Shown here: one piece after another, positions 1 to 7,588 of the stretch
Layout: each line of letters opens with the position of its first letter
Position numbering within the stretch: the stretch's first letter is position 1
Source of the DNA: Tsuneonella deserti
GTDB lineage: Bacteria > Pseudomonadota > Alphaproteobacteria > Sphingomonadales > Sphingomonadaceae
Length of the DNA stretch: 64,000 bases
Direction of reading: 5' to 3'
NCBI RefSeq assembly: GCF_014644315.1
Contig: NZ_BMKL01000001.1
Coordinates: 1,623,001-1,687,000 of the forward strand
The notes under the pieces: model-generated
Seen by the model: the letters and a program-made list of their open reading frames with translations, nothing else
Databases searched by the model: none
What the model was told of the DNA's origin: nothing
Program-made: the position numbers and the translations under genes

Positions 1-982
1 GCCCGCTTTCGAGCAGTTCGATGAGCCCCCGCTCCTCGCGGGTGAGCCAGCGCGTAGCGCGCGGCAGCTTGAGCGCGGCGCGCCATTTGATCTGCCGATC
101 CACCAGCGCGATCACCGCGGGGTGAACGTAGCTGCGCCGCGTCACGGCGGGCGTGTTGCCGAGATGCTGCGCCACGTCGTCGAGCAGCATCTTCAGGCTC
201 AGCACTCCGTCGGCTTCCGCCAGCAGCTTGAAGGCCAGGACGCTGGCGTGCCAGGTGCGGAAATTCTTGGCGGTGAAATGCTCGCCCATCGTCTCGCACA
301 GGTACTCATTGACGTCCGCCGAACCCACCGGATGAAGCTCGCCCCCGTCATCCCGATACTGGAACAGTCGCTGGCCCGGCAGGTCCTGCATCGCCCGGAC
401 GACCCGGCTGAGGTTGCGGTCGCTCAACACCACCTCGTGCTCGATCCCGTGCTTGCCCTTGAAGCGCAGTCGGAGCGACTTGCCCTGAACTTTCGCGTGC
501 TTCTGTCGCAGCGTGGTGGCGCCGAAACTCTTGTTCTCCTTGGCGTAGGCGTCATTCCCGATGCGGATCGCGCCGAGATCGAGCAGGCGCACCACGCTCG
601 CGATAGCGCGTTCCCGCGTGAGTTTGCTGGCGGAAAGATCGCTTTCCACCCGCTTGCGAACCAGCGGCAGGAGCTTGCCGAAGGAGACGCAGCCATCGAA
701 TTTCTCGCTTTCGCGCGCGGTGCGGAAATCCGGGTGATAGCGGTATTGCTTGCGCCCCTTGGCATCGACCCCGGTCGCGAGGATGTGTCCGTTGGGCGCG
801 GGGCAGAACCACGCATCGACGTAAGCCGGCGGCAGGGCGACGGAATTCAGCCGGTCGCGCTCGTCCGGATCGGTGATCAGCTCGCCGTGGGGGTCGTAAT
901 AGGCCCAGCCCTTGCCGCTTCGCTTGCGGGTGATGCCTGGCATCTCGTCGTCGATGTAGATGAGCTTGGATGGAGCTGACAT
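1..982 (-). CDS. DNA topoisomerase IB (3' end beyond the window)
   Basis: Type IB topoisomerases nick one DNA strand through a 3'-phosphotyrosine and relax supercoils. The ATG at 982 opens a frame that stays open to the window edge (about 327 codons), so only the extreme C-terminus is missing. The protein begins with a short IYIDDE-type segment typical of bacterial/poxvirus TopIB. Further on are the basic core with a KGKHGIEHEV stretch and the catalytic SYVHP motif, with the nucleophile at about Tyr285. Bacterial TopIB proteins are usually 330-370 residues, so the gene is nearly complete. It diverges from the glutathione transferase gene, with about 80 bp between them. Confidence 0.9.
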   Translation of the reverse strand, partial: MSAPSKLIYIDDEMPGITRKRSGKGWAYYDPHGELITDPDERDRLNSVALPPAYVDAWFCPAPNGHILATGVDAKGRKQYRYHPDFRTARESEKFDGCVSFGKLLPLVRKRVESDLSASKLTRERAIASVVRLLDLGAIRIGNDAYAKENKSFGATTLRQKHAKVQGKSLRLRFKGKHGIEHEVVLSDRNLSRVVRAMQDLPGQRLFQYRDDGGELHPVGSADVNEYLCETMGEHFTAKNFRTWHASVLAFKLLAEADGVLSLKMLLDDVAQHLGNTPAVTRRSYVHPAVIALVDRQIKWRAALKLPRATRWLTREERGLIELLESG

Positions 983-1064
983 ATCCCGCGCAACGTGGCG
1001 CGCATCCTTGCGGTTCCGGCGGGCCTCGACCATCTGGACGTGAAACATGCATCGGAGAAACCGC

Positions 1065-1940
1065 GTGGCCGACGATACCTACACCCCGCCCAAGGTCTGG
1101 ACCAACGACACCGAGAACGGCGGGGCGTTCGCCTCGATCAACCGCCCCACGGCGGGCGCGCGCCACGAAAAGGATCTGCCGGTCGGCGAGCATCCCTTCC
1201 AGCTCTACTCGCTCGGCACGCCCAACGGGCAAAAGGTGACGATCATGTTCGAGGAGCTGCTCGCCGCCGGCCATCCGGCCGAGTACGACGCCTGGATTGT
1301 CAACATCCGCGATGGCGATCAGTTCGGCAGCGGCTTCACCGCGCTCAATCCGAACGGCAAGATCCCGGCCCTGGAGGATCGCACCGGCCCCGCGCCTTTC
1401 CGCGTATTCGAGAGCGGCGCGATCCTGCTGCACCTGGCCGAAAAATTCGATTTCCTTCTCCCGCGCGAGAACCCGGCTAGGGCCGAAGTGCTGAGCTGGC
1501 TGATGTGGCAGATGGGCACCGCACCCTTCATCGGCGGCGGGTTCGGGCACTTCTACGCCTATGCGCCGGCCAAGTTCGAATATCCCATCAACCGCTACAC
1601 GATGGAAACCAAGCGGATCTTCTCGGTCGCCGACCTTCGGCTGGGCGAGACGGAATTTTTGGCGGGGAACGACTATTCGATCGCCGATATCGCGTCCTAT
1701 GGATGGCTGTCGGCGATCATGCACGGCGATGCGTACAATGACGCGGCGACGTTCCTGTCGATCCATGAATACCCCAATGTCGAACGGTGGGTGCGCGCCA
1801 TCGACGATCGCCCGGCGGTGCGCCGCGGCCGCATCGTCAACACCGCCGCCATGCGCGAACGCCACTCCGCGGCGGACTTCGACGCGGTGGAGGACCAGGG
1901 CGTGCTTGAACGCGTCGAATGGAAAAGCGCCAGCGGTTGA
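1065..1940 (+). CDS. yghU: YghU-like glutathione S-transferase (disulfide-bond oxidoreductase)
   Basis: This is a member of the Nu-class glutathione transferases, which reduce organic peroxides and disulfides with glutathione. The N-terminus (TYTPPKVW, then a long extension with HEKDLPVG and LYSLGTPNGQKVTI) follows E. coli YghU closely. The thioredoxin-fold signature NPNGKIPAL and the glutathione-contact VFESGAILLHLAEKF motif are present, followed by the helical C-terminal domain ending in the family-typical RPAVRRGRIVN and HERH-like tail. I chose the GTG at 1065 because it gives the conserved N-terminus and has a GGAGA Shine-Dalgarno about 8 bases upstream; the ATG at 1047 would add six unconserved residues. 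Confidence 0.9.
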   Translation: MADDTYTPPKVWTNDTENGGAFASINRPTAGARHEKDLPVGEHPFQLYSLGTPNGQKVTIMFEELLAAGHPAEYDAWIVNIRDGDQFGSGFTALNPNGKIPALEDRTGPAPFRVFESGAILLHLAEKFDFLLPRENPARAEVLSWLMWQMGTAPFIGGGFGHFYAYAPAKFEYPINRYTMETKRIFSVADLRLGETEFLAGNDYSIADIASYGWLSAIMHGDAYNDAATFLSIHEYPNVERWVRAIDDRPAVRRGRIVNTAAMRERHSAADFDAVEDQGVLERVEWKSASG

Positions 1941-1955
1941 CGCTCCGGCGGCCAG

Positions 1956-2318
1956 CTACTCCGCGTCAGGCTCGCCCCGGCGCAAAGTCAGCATGTAGGC
2001 GGCAAGATCGTCGATATGCTCGGCCGGGATCTCGAAGTACATTTCGTCCGGATAGTTCCGGTGATCCCTTAGCCACTGCGCGAGCTTCGCGGCATCCAGC
2101 CCGGGTGAGGCGGCGATCGCGGAAAAGCTCGGAGCATCGGGGCGCGGCGAGGTTTCACCGTAACCGACCGAGTGACAATCGGAGCAGCGGTTCTGCGCAA
2201 ACCGCTGCCCCCGCCATTCCGGGGAGCTTCTGACCAACCCGTTCGCGGGGTCCACCGACGGAACGGGTTGGCAGGCGCCGAGCACGATAGCGAACAATAG
2301 CGGGATCGCGACCTTCAT
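1956..2318 (-). CDS. Lipoprotein c-type cytochrome, single heme
   Basis: A 120-residue exported protein. The N-terminal signal ends in a lipobox (VLGAC, Cys16), so it should be lipid-anchored and face the periplasm. One heme-attachment motif CSDCH (residues 45-49) and a downstream Met near EMYFEIP, a likely sixth ligand, mark it as a small class I cytochrome c. The C-terminal AEHIDDLAAYMLTL helix is typical of this fold. It probably shuttles electrons between periplasmic redox partners; the partner is not evident from the neighbours. It is convergent with the glutathione transferase gene. Confidence 0.8.
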   Translation of the reverse strand: MKVAIPLLFAIVLGACQPVPSVDPANGLVRSSPEWRGQRFAQNRCSDCHSVGYGETSPRPDAPSFSAIAASPGLDAAKLAQWLRDHRNYPDEMYFEIPAEHIDDLAAYMLTLRRGEPDAE

Positions 2319-2482
2319 CGCCTCACGCTACGCCCGAGTCCCTTGGTGTGGAAGGGGCAATGCGAAGGCAGGCCGGGGCGGCAGGATTGGCCTTGCGGCC
2401 ATCTCCGCCGCTGTCGCGGCTCCGATTTCAAAACCTGCGGACTTTCTTTCCGGAAAGGTGACGCTATAGCGCGCCGGTCTGC

Positions 2483-2557
2483 TGGGGCGTCGCCAAGTGG
2501 TAAGGCACCGGTTTTTGGTACCGGCATTCGCAGGTTCGAATCCTGCCGCCCCAGCCA
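2483..2557 (+). tRNA. tRNA-Gln (anticodon TTG)
   Basis: A full cloverleaf can be drawn: acceptor TGGGGCG paired with CGCCCCA, D-arm GCC/GGC, anticodon stem CCGGT/ACCGG with loop TTTTGGT (anticodon TTG, reading CAA), and T-arm GCAGG-TTCGAAT-CCTGC. The discriminator is G2554 and CCA is encoded at 2555-2557. Its 3' end is the integration target of the element downstream, and the gene remains intact. Confidence 0.95.
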
Positions 2558-2558
2558 G
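2541..2558 (+). repeat. attL: 18-bp direct repeat at the tRNA-Gln 3' end
   Basis: TCCTGCCGCCCCAGCCAG covers part of the T-stem, the acceptor 3' strand and CCA of tRNA-Gln. An identical copy lies at 10382-10399 in the same orientation. Confidence 0.85.
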
Positions 2559-2648
2559 CTTCGTCGCAACTCATTACCAGCAATAGATTTTTTGACGGAG
2601 CCTGTAGCACGGTGGGGTTTTGCTACAGGATCCTGCTACTGTGGGCGC

Positions 2649-2890
2649 ATGGGTTCGGTCCCAAATACAGTGCGACGGCGAGGGATCTTTCACTTCCGTC
2701 GTGCTGTCCCCACAGTGCTTCAAGAACTCTTCAACCGAGTTAAACGTGCAGTCTGCGGACGTCGCCGCCGCTCGCCGCCTGTCGCGTACTCTTTACGTCT
2801 GCACTGAGGAACTGTTCGAAAATTCCCTGCAGCAACTGTTCCGCGAGCATCTGCTGGCCAAATCTGTGATGATTTGCGGCAACTATGCCG
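2649..2890 (+). pseudogene. Tyrosine integrase N-terminus, frameshifted remnant
   Basis: From the ATG at 2649 the frame reads RRRGIFHFRRAVPTVLQELF, the N-terminal (DUF6538-like) signature of alphaproteobacterial tyrosine recombinases. The frame is lost around 2735-2745 and the homology resumes in another frame as QSADVAAARRLSRTLYVCTEELFE. No catalytic domain with the Arg-His-Arg-Tyr residues follows. Its position 92 bp inside attL next to the intact tRNA is where the element's integrase is expected. The family call rests on motif memory. Confidence 0.6.
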
Positions 2891-2899
2891 AGGCCTACT

Positions 2900-3305
2900 T
2901 TGCTGGTCGCGCCGCGCCTCAACCACCTCGTGCAGAACAGCGCGTCACTCTACGCCAGCTCCCCCGCCAAGCCGACCACGGGACAGGTGCCCTTGATCAA
3001 CGTCGAACTCGGGCTGCTGGTCGATATGTTCGGCTGGTCGGGCGCTCACGAGCACGCCGCTGCGCTCAACGGGCGTTATCTGGACTGGGGCGGGGTGGAC
3101 AAACTCGTGCGCGCGGCGCTCAAGGCCACGAGCAAGACGTGACAGACCGAGCAAGCCGCACCGGCCAAGCCGGCGGTTATTCGCAGCTCTAAGCCGAAGG
3201 GGGCCTGATACGTGGCGGGCGGCGCGCCCTGCGTTAATCGACGAAGCCTCCTTCGCACATCTCCTCCCCAGCGGTCACTGCACCGCCGACAGGTAGACCG
3301 TCGCC
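2900..3305. other. Decayed stretch without a convincing gene
   Basis: Between the integrase and DUF2958 remnants several short frames exist. One plus-strand frame (about 2970-3142) encodes a protein-like tail with DMFGWSGAHEHAAALNGRYL, perhaps the C-terminus of another element gene, but I do not recognise the family and see no start site. The rest looks like scrambled coding sequence. Confidence 0.4.
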
Positions 3306-3475
3306 CCCTGTCCGGTGATCAAGCAGTTCACTCCCGACGCGGGCGCTACCTGGCTCCTGACCGAGATCGACCCCGACGATGAAGACCGCGCCTTCGGGCT
3401 GTGCGATCTTGGCCAGAGCTGGGCTACGTTTCGCCTCAGCGAACTCGAAGACCTACGTGGATCCGCGGCGGAGCG
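3306..3475 (+). pseudogene. DUF2958 protein remnant
   Basis: The frame reads FTPDAGATWLLTEIDPDDED followed by AFGLCDLG and RLSELEDLRG, close to the core of DUF2958, a small family of unknown function common on conjugative plasmids and ICEs of Alphaproteobacteria. The usual N-terminal 30 residues are missing and the sequence degenerates after DLRG, so it is a fragment. It supports the reading of the surrounding 8 kb as a plasmid- or ICE-derived element. Confidence 0.6.
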
Positions 3476-3602
3476 GCCGAGCGCAATCCCTAGACGCTGG
3501 TCGCGGCCGTCGTTCCCTTCGAATCGGACGCTAGATTTTTCACTTGCGGCACCAATCTAGCGCGGACCCCGCCGAAAAATCCTGCAGCCGTTTGCCACCG
3601 TA

Positions 3603-4508
3603 TCAGGGCTGCCTTGTGCCGGAGAATATGCTGATTGTTTGCCCAGATTTCAAAACGGTGAGCGCGATGAATTCCTCGCCGCTCGGGCCCATGAACATGC
3701 CCTGGATTGTGCCCTCAGGCGATCCATCCGGCGGTAGCAGACGGCCGCTGAAGCTCGCGCCGTCCGCGCTGATCACAACCTCTTTCAGTTGGCTGGACAG
3801 GGTCGGGCCGTTCACGAAGAACGGGATCGTGCCGGTAATTGCTTTCGTCGCGTAATCGGCGTGGAAGGCGAAGCCCTTGTCGTTGTACGACATCGCGTAA
3901 TCGGCCGCGCCACTTGCGGGAAGTGCGCTCGGCGGGGTTGGAATGCCATATGCAAACGTCAGCAGCAGAGTGGACTGTGATTGGTTCGCTTCGGGGGCAC
4001 TGACAAAGTACCCTTGCATCACATATTGCTGAAGCTTCTCCGCTACGATTGGTCGGACCAGCTGGCATATGCCGCCCAGCACATCGAAGGTCACGTCAAC
4101 CAGTTCACCGCGGAAGGACCCGCCTACGGTGCGCGGAACGAGTTTTCCTTCGCCGAGCGTCGGAAGCTTGAGAAAAAGGCGGTTGGGCGCCTCAAACCGC
4201 ATGCTGTGCCCAGGCTGAGACGTTAGTGAACCGGCTTCTGGAATGAAGTCCCAACCGCTTCCGCGCCCGCGCTCAGAATACCCGAGGGAGGCGAAAGCCT
4301 GCGAGCTCGACGCTCCGAGAGTGCCGAACGATCCCACATTCGGCGGTGGGGTCGGGGTCGGGGTCGTGGTCGGGGTCGGGGTCGGAGTGGGCGCGGGGGT
4401 TGGGCCTGAGCTGGTCGGTGGCGGAGAGCTACTATCTCCTCCGCCACATCCGGTCAGTAACACGGCTCCCACACCGACGAGCGCATCGCGTCGACTCAGT
4501 TGCACCAT
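3603..4508 (-). CDS. Surface lipoprotein with PT-rich linker and transferrin-binding-protein-like barrel
   Basis: A 301-residue lipoprotein: SRRDAL then a hydrophobic stretch and lipobox LLTGC, then a Gly/Ser/Pro/Thr linker (about residues 25-56). The C-terminal half carries patterns of the TbpB/HpuA-type beta-barrel family: YGIPT..SALP.SGAADY, a FSGRL strand and G(T)IQGMFMGPSGEEF, matching the family's GxFxGPxAxE signature. Such lipoproteins present ligands to a TonB receptor, and a TonB receptor heads the same run. A strong Shine-Dalgarno (AGGAGGTGA, 4-6 bases upstream) fixes the start at 4508. The stop of the sulfotransferase is 17 bp upstream. The barrel assignment is by pattern only. Confidence 0.7.
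   Translation of the reverse strand: MVQLSRRDALVGVGAVLLTGCGGGDSSSPPPTSSGPTPAPTPTPTPTTTPTPTPPPNVGSFGTLGASSSQAFASLGYSERGRGSGWDFIPEAGSLTSQPGHSMRFEAPNRLFLKLPTLGEGKLVPRTVGGSFRGELVDVTFDVLGGICQLVRPIVAEKLQQYVMQGYFVSAPEANQSQSTLLLTFAYGIPTPPSALPASGAADYAMSYNDKGFAFHADYATKAITGTIPFFVNGPTLSSQLKEVVISADGASFSGRLLPPDGSPEGTIQGMFMGPSGEEFIALTVLKSGQTISIFSGTRQP
4348..4390. repeat. GGGGTC hexanucleotide repeat (codes for the Pro/Thr linker)
   Basis: About seven copies of GGGGTC with two substitutions encode the alternating Pro-Thr linker of the surface lipoprotein on the minus strand. Because the unit is six bases, copy-number change would alter linker length without a frameshift. Confidence 0.75.
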
Positions 4509-4525
4509 AAGTCACCTCCTGCTGA

Positions 4526-5305
4526 TCACCCTGTTCGAGGACTCCGCGGAGGTGAATGATGGCGACCCGATGGGTTGCCGATGTTGTGCCGATGATTGGC
4601 TCCCGCGCCGGTTCGCGAGGCGAACGCGCGGTCGCGCATCTGCTCGATGTAGAGGCGCGCGAAGACCTCGCGCGTCTGCGGATCCCGCGAAACCGTGCCC
4701 GCCCCATTTGCGGCGCCGAGCTCGGCGCGGCTGTTAATGTGGGGAAAAGGCCGGCTGGGGACGGGCACACCCAAAAAGTTGCTCAGTGGCTCCCAACCCT
4801 CGCGAACGTCGAATTGGAGGATGCGCTCCGGTGCAATCCCTTCGATCACCGCGCGGTTACGCGCCCGATACCAACTGGTCACGAACTCCTTGTCGGCGAC
4901 ATCGCCGCCGATCGGGTCGTAGACGGTGGCCTGCATCAGCGCGCCAAGCGGCGTGCCATCGTGTGCCTGTTGCATCCAGGGCGACAAGATCGTCGTCGAA
5001 ACCGAATCGAACCAGGATTCTGGCTCCCGCGTCGTCAGCACCACCTTGGCATCGGGATAGAAGGCTGCAATTTCGCGCCAGTAAGTGGCTGAGGGGTAGT
5101 CGCTGGTGGAGGCGAATCCGTCGAATATCGCGTCCCATTGTGGGCGCCCCCTTACCGCCTCGAGCCAGAGGGGCACCTGTTGCCGTTCGGCCGCGAAGAC
5201 TTCGGTCATGTGATGGCAAGGCCCGAACCCGAGCGCCTCGAGCGCGAACTTCATCGACAGCGTCGCGTTGCGGCCCAACCCTGCGGCGATGACCCTGATC
5301 GTCAT
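4526..5305 (-). CDS. Sulfotransferase family protein
   Basis: A 259-residue soluble protein of the Sulfotransfer_4 type. The N-terminus IRVIAAGLGRNATLSMKFAL is the 5'-phosphosulfate (PAPS) loop, in the Gly-x-Gly-Arg-(Asn/Thr) form of this family. ALGFGPCHHMTEVF follows, then the 3'-phosphate-contact segment around KVVLTTREPESWFDS. The C-terminal part (WEPLSNFLGVPVP, PFPHINSRAE) is also conserved. These enzymes transfer sulfate from PAPS to hydroxyls of small molecules or glycans; the acceptor here is unknown. The start at 5305 is the first Met giving the conserved N-terminus. The gene sits between a small ORF and the surface lipoprotein, all on the minus strand with tiny gaps. Confidence 0.85.
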   Translation of the reverse strand: MTIRVIAAGLGRNATLSMKFALEALGFGPCHHMTEVFAAERQQVPLWLEAVRGRPQWDAIFDGFASTSDYPSATYWREIAAFYPDAKVVLTTREPESWFDSVSTTILSPWMQQAHDGTPLGALMQATVYDPIGGDVADKEFVTSWYRARNRAVIEGIAPERILQFDVREGWEPLSNFLGVPVPSRPFPHINSRAELGAANGAGTVSRDPQTREVFARLYIEQMRDRAFASRTGAGANHRHNIGNPSGRHHSPPRSPRTG

Positions 5306-5315
5306 GCGGTTGCCG

Positions 5316-5543
5316 TCATTGGCCGGACCGCGCCGTAGACGACTGACAGTCCGCTTGCCGTACCGCGAAGTCGAGCAACTGCCGAATGTTGGCTCGCTCG
5401 CGCAGCAATCTGGTGCGGTCGTCCGAGTCCAGGCAGGTCTCGAGCCGAGCCGTGATTGCCGTGATCTCGCGTTCGCACACCGCGGCGATCCGGGCCGATT
5501 TGGACGCGCTCGCCGACGCGCCATGGGACGTTTGTTCGATCAC
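5316..5543 (-). CDS. Small helical protein of unknown function
   Basis: A 75-residue frame starting with GTG at 5543, only 3 bp after the stop of the secreted protein gene and ending 10 bp before the sulfotransferase start. The composition (ARIAAVCEREITAITARLE...RLLRERANIRQLLD) predicts a charged, amphipathic helical hairpin without signal or membrane segment. I do not recognise it. Tight packing between two likely genes is the main support, and there is no strong Shine-Dalgarno. Confidence 0.5.
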   Translation of the reverse strand: MIEQTSHGASASASKSARIAAVCEREITAITARLETCLDSDDRTRLLRERANIRQLLDFAVRQADCQSSTARSGQ

Positions 5544-5546
5544 GCC

Positions 5547-5861
5547 CTATTGCCGGCGCTTGAACCATTCGCTCGCGATCACCTCGCGGCGGTGGTCGGT
5601 GAGATACCAATAGCCGTCGTCCTCATCGTATTCGCAGGTGAATGCGCGAGTCATGAAGCTGCGTGCTTCGCCCAGGCTCGAGAAGAGATCAGGCCGCAAG
5701 GAAAACTGTCGCTCCGCGTCGTCATTGCTGAGCCGCGCATTTTCCGCCTCGCATTCGCCCCGCGTGGGAAACGGGGTCGGGGTGTAGATGTGATTGGCCG
5801 CCGCCGGGCTGGCGAGAAGCGTGGCCGCCAGAATGGCGGAAGGGATAGGCCTTTTCATCAA
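5547..5861 (-). CDS. Small secreted protein of unknown function
   Basis: A 104-residue protein with a clear Sec signal (MMKRPIPSAILAATLLASPAAA, cleavage after about Ala22) and a mature part holding only two Cys (GECEAENARL and FTCEYDEDD), which could form one disulfide. The tail DDGYWYLTDHRREVIASEWF is hydrophilic and aromatic. A GGAGT-like ribosome site precedes the start. No family recognised. It follows the membrane regulator after a 145-bp gap and leads the group of small ORF, sulfotransferase and lipoprotein, so a separate promoter may lie in the gap. Confidence 0.65.
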   Translation of the reverse strand: MMKRPIPSAILAATLLASPAAANHIYTPTPFPTRGECEAENARLSNDDAERQFSLRPDLFSSLGEARSFMTRAFTCEYDEDDGYWYLTDHRREVIASEWFKRRQ

Positions 5862-6006
5862 AGACTCCTGTAATGGTCTTCCGAAACATGCGGTCGACTG
5901 ACAGGTACCGGCTCCGGACGCACACCGGCCATGATGGCGTCCCGACGAACAGCCGATGTTTTGCTGATGATTGTGGGATCGCGGGGTTTTTCCGCTCAGG
6001 GGCGGC

Positions 6007-7548
6007 CTAGAGGCTGAGCGAGCCTTTGACGAAAGGATCGGGTTCGACGCCGCGAGCTTTCCAATAGGCTAGGTGACCGGTGCGCCGACACAGCTCCGTG
6101 AACCGCGCATCGGCGCGCAAGTTGGCGCAAGCCGGCACGAAAACGAACTGGGTCCGCCCCCAAACCGGCCCGGAGTAGAGGTCCCGGACCAGCAAACCTC
6201 GGGCACCTTGGACGAAACGACCCTTCTGGGTCAGCAACCCGTCGGCAACGCCGTAAGCCATATCGACCAGGCCAAGGTACGAAAACGCCATCACCGCATT
6301 CGCGGCCATTCCGGGCGATTGTGTGGCAGCGGCCATCATCGCAGGTTCTGCCCTGCGCGCGCCATCCGCGGTGTGGTCAGCGATCGCCTCGATCGTCGCG
6401 CGCCAGGCGGCGATTGTCCCTTGATGAAGGTCGCCCGGCCTTCGCTGATCATCATAGAGCAGGGAGCGAGCTGCTTCCGGTCTGCCAGTAAAGGCCAGCG
6501 TGATCATCCGCGCGTTCCATACACTCGGATTTCCGGGCCAGAGTTGGAGCGCGCGGTTGGCGACTTGGTCGGCCTTGGCGAGGTCGCCGAAAATCCAGTG
6601 CTTCATCGCACGTCGCGCCTGATGCGCGGGGTTGAACGGCTCAACTGCGATGGCGCGCTCGTTGAAGCGGAGCGACTCACGGCAGCGCCCCATGCCCTGA
6701 TAGAATAGCGTAAGCTGGGCTAGTGCGAGCGCGCACTCGGGAGCATCGCGGATTATGTCTAGCAGTGTGACTTCGTAGGTGACCCAATCGTCGAGATCGA
6801 GCCGCTGGCTTGCCATCACCGCACGCGCATTAGGCTCTCGCGGATGGAGGTCGAGAGCACGTTGCGCCGCCACGAGCGATGCAGGCTGGCTTGTTTCGAC
6901 GGCAGCGAGCCACCCCCACGCATCCGCCCGCTCGGGATCCGCCATGACGACCTGGCGAAATAGCGAAGTCGCGCGCTCGCGCGATTGCGGCTCTCCAGAG
7001 GCTTGCAACATCCGGCCACGTTCGACCAGCGCATCGAGTTCGCGATCGCGCTGTAATGACCGATAAAGAGCGCCGGCGGCGACGGCAGCGACAGTCAGTG
7101 CCGCTCCGCCCGCGAGGAGGGCTCTGCGCCGCACCGGCTGGGATGCGGCCTGGTGTGCTGCGACGGGCGCCGTGCGTAGGGTGGCATCAGTACTCTTCAA
7201 ACGGTAGCCGACACGCGGCACGGTCTCGATCTCGATGTCGCCACCGGTCACTACCACCAGCCTGCGTAACTCGCCGACCGCGCGATTGATCGCGTCGTCG
7301 CCGACGATGAGACCGTCCCAGCATTGATCGAGGAGAACTTCGCGCGAAAGCACCGACCCTTGTGCGTCCGAAAGGGCGAGCAAGACGCGGATCACTCGCG
7401 GCTCTCCTTTCGCCGCACCGTCAGGCCCTTCGATCGTGAGCAGTGACGGCCGGACTACCAGATTGCCGAGGTGAAAATCCTCACGCTCCGCCAACGGCCT
7501 GGCGCTCGTCCGCCGCCCTGGCGCCAGATGAGGATCAGCGTTGTTCAT
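6007..7548 (-). CDS. Membrane-bound winged-helix (OmpR/CadC-type) regulator with TPR domain
   Basis: A 513-residue protein in three parts. Residues about 25-120 form an OmpR-type winged helix (FHLGNLVVRPSLLTIEG, VLSREVLLDQCW, ending in VPRVGYRL). One membrane segment follows (LLAGGAALTVAAVAAGALY, about 144-162). The remaining 330 residues are Ala-rich helical repeats (LFRQVVMADPERADAWGWLA, CRESLRFNERAIAVEPFNPA) of TPR type, probably periplasmic. The architecture resembles CadC, where the outer domain senses a signal and the winged helix stays on the inner face. It starts 40 bp after the TonB receptor gene, so co-transcription and control of that receptor are likely (inference). Confidence 0.8.
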   Translation of the reverse strand: MNNADPHLAPGRRTSARPLAEREDFHLGNLVVRPSLLTIEGPDGAAKGEPRVIRVLLALSDAQGSVLSREVLLDQCWDGLIVGDDAINRAVGELRRLVVVTGGDIEIETVPRVGYRLKSTDATLRTAPVAAHQAASQPVRRRALLAGGAALTVAAVAAGALYRSLQRDRELDALVERGRMLQASGEPQSRERATSLFRQVVMADPERADAWGWLAAVETSQPASLVAAQRALDLHPREPNARAVMASQRLDLDDWVTYEVTLLDIIRDAPECALALAQLTLFYQGMGRCRESLRFNERAIAVEPFNPAHQARRAMKHWIFGDLAKADQVANRALQLWPGNPSVWNARMITLAFTGRPEAARSLLYDDQRRPGDLHQGTIAAWRATIEAIADHTADGARRAEPAMMAAATQSPGMAANAVMAFSYLGLVDMAYGVADGLLTQKGRFVQGARGLLVRDLYSGPVWGRTQFVFVPACANLRADARFTELCRRTGHLAYWKARGVEPDPFVKGSLSL

Positions 7549-7588
7549 CGCCGCACGATTAGCGAAAGGACCGGAGATGCGCGAGGGG

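Noticed and set aside
552..1865. 437-residue minus-strand frame antisense to the glutathione transferase gene
   Set aside because: It runs opposite to a clearly recognisable YghU-type gene and has no family-like motifs; long antisense frames are expected in GC-rich DNA.
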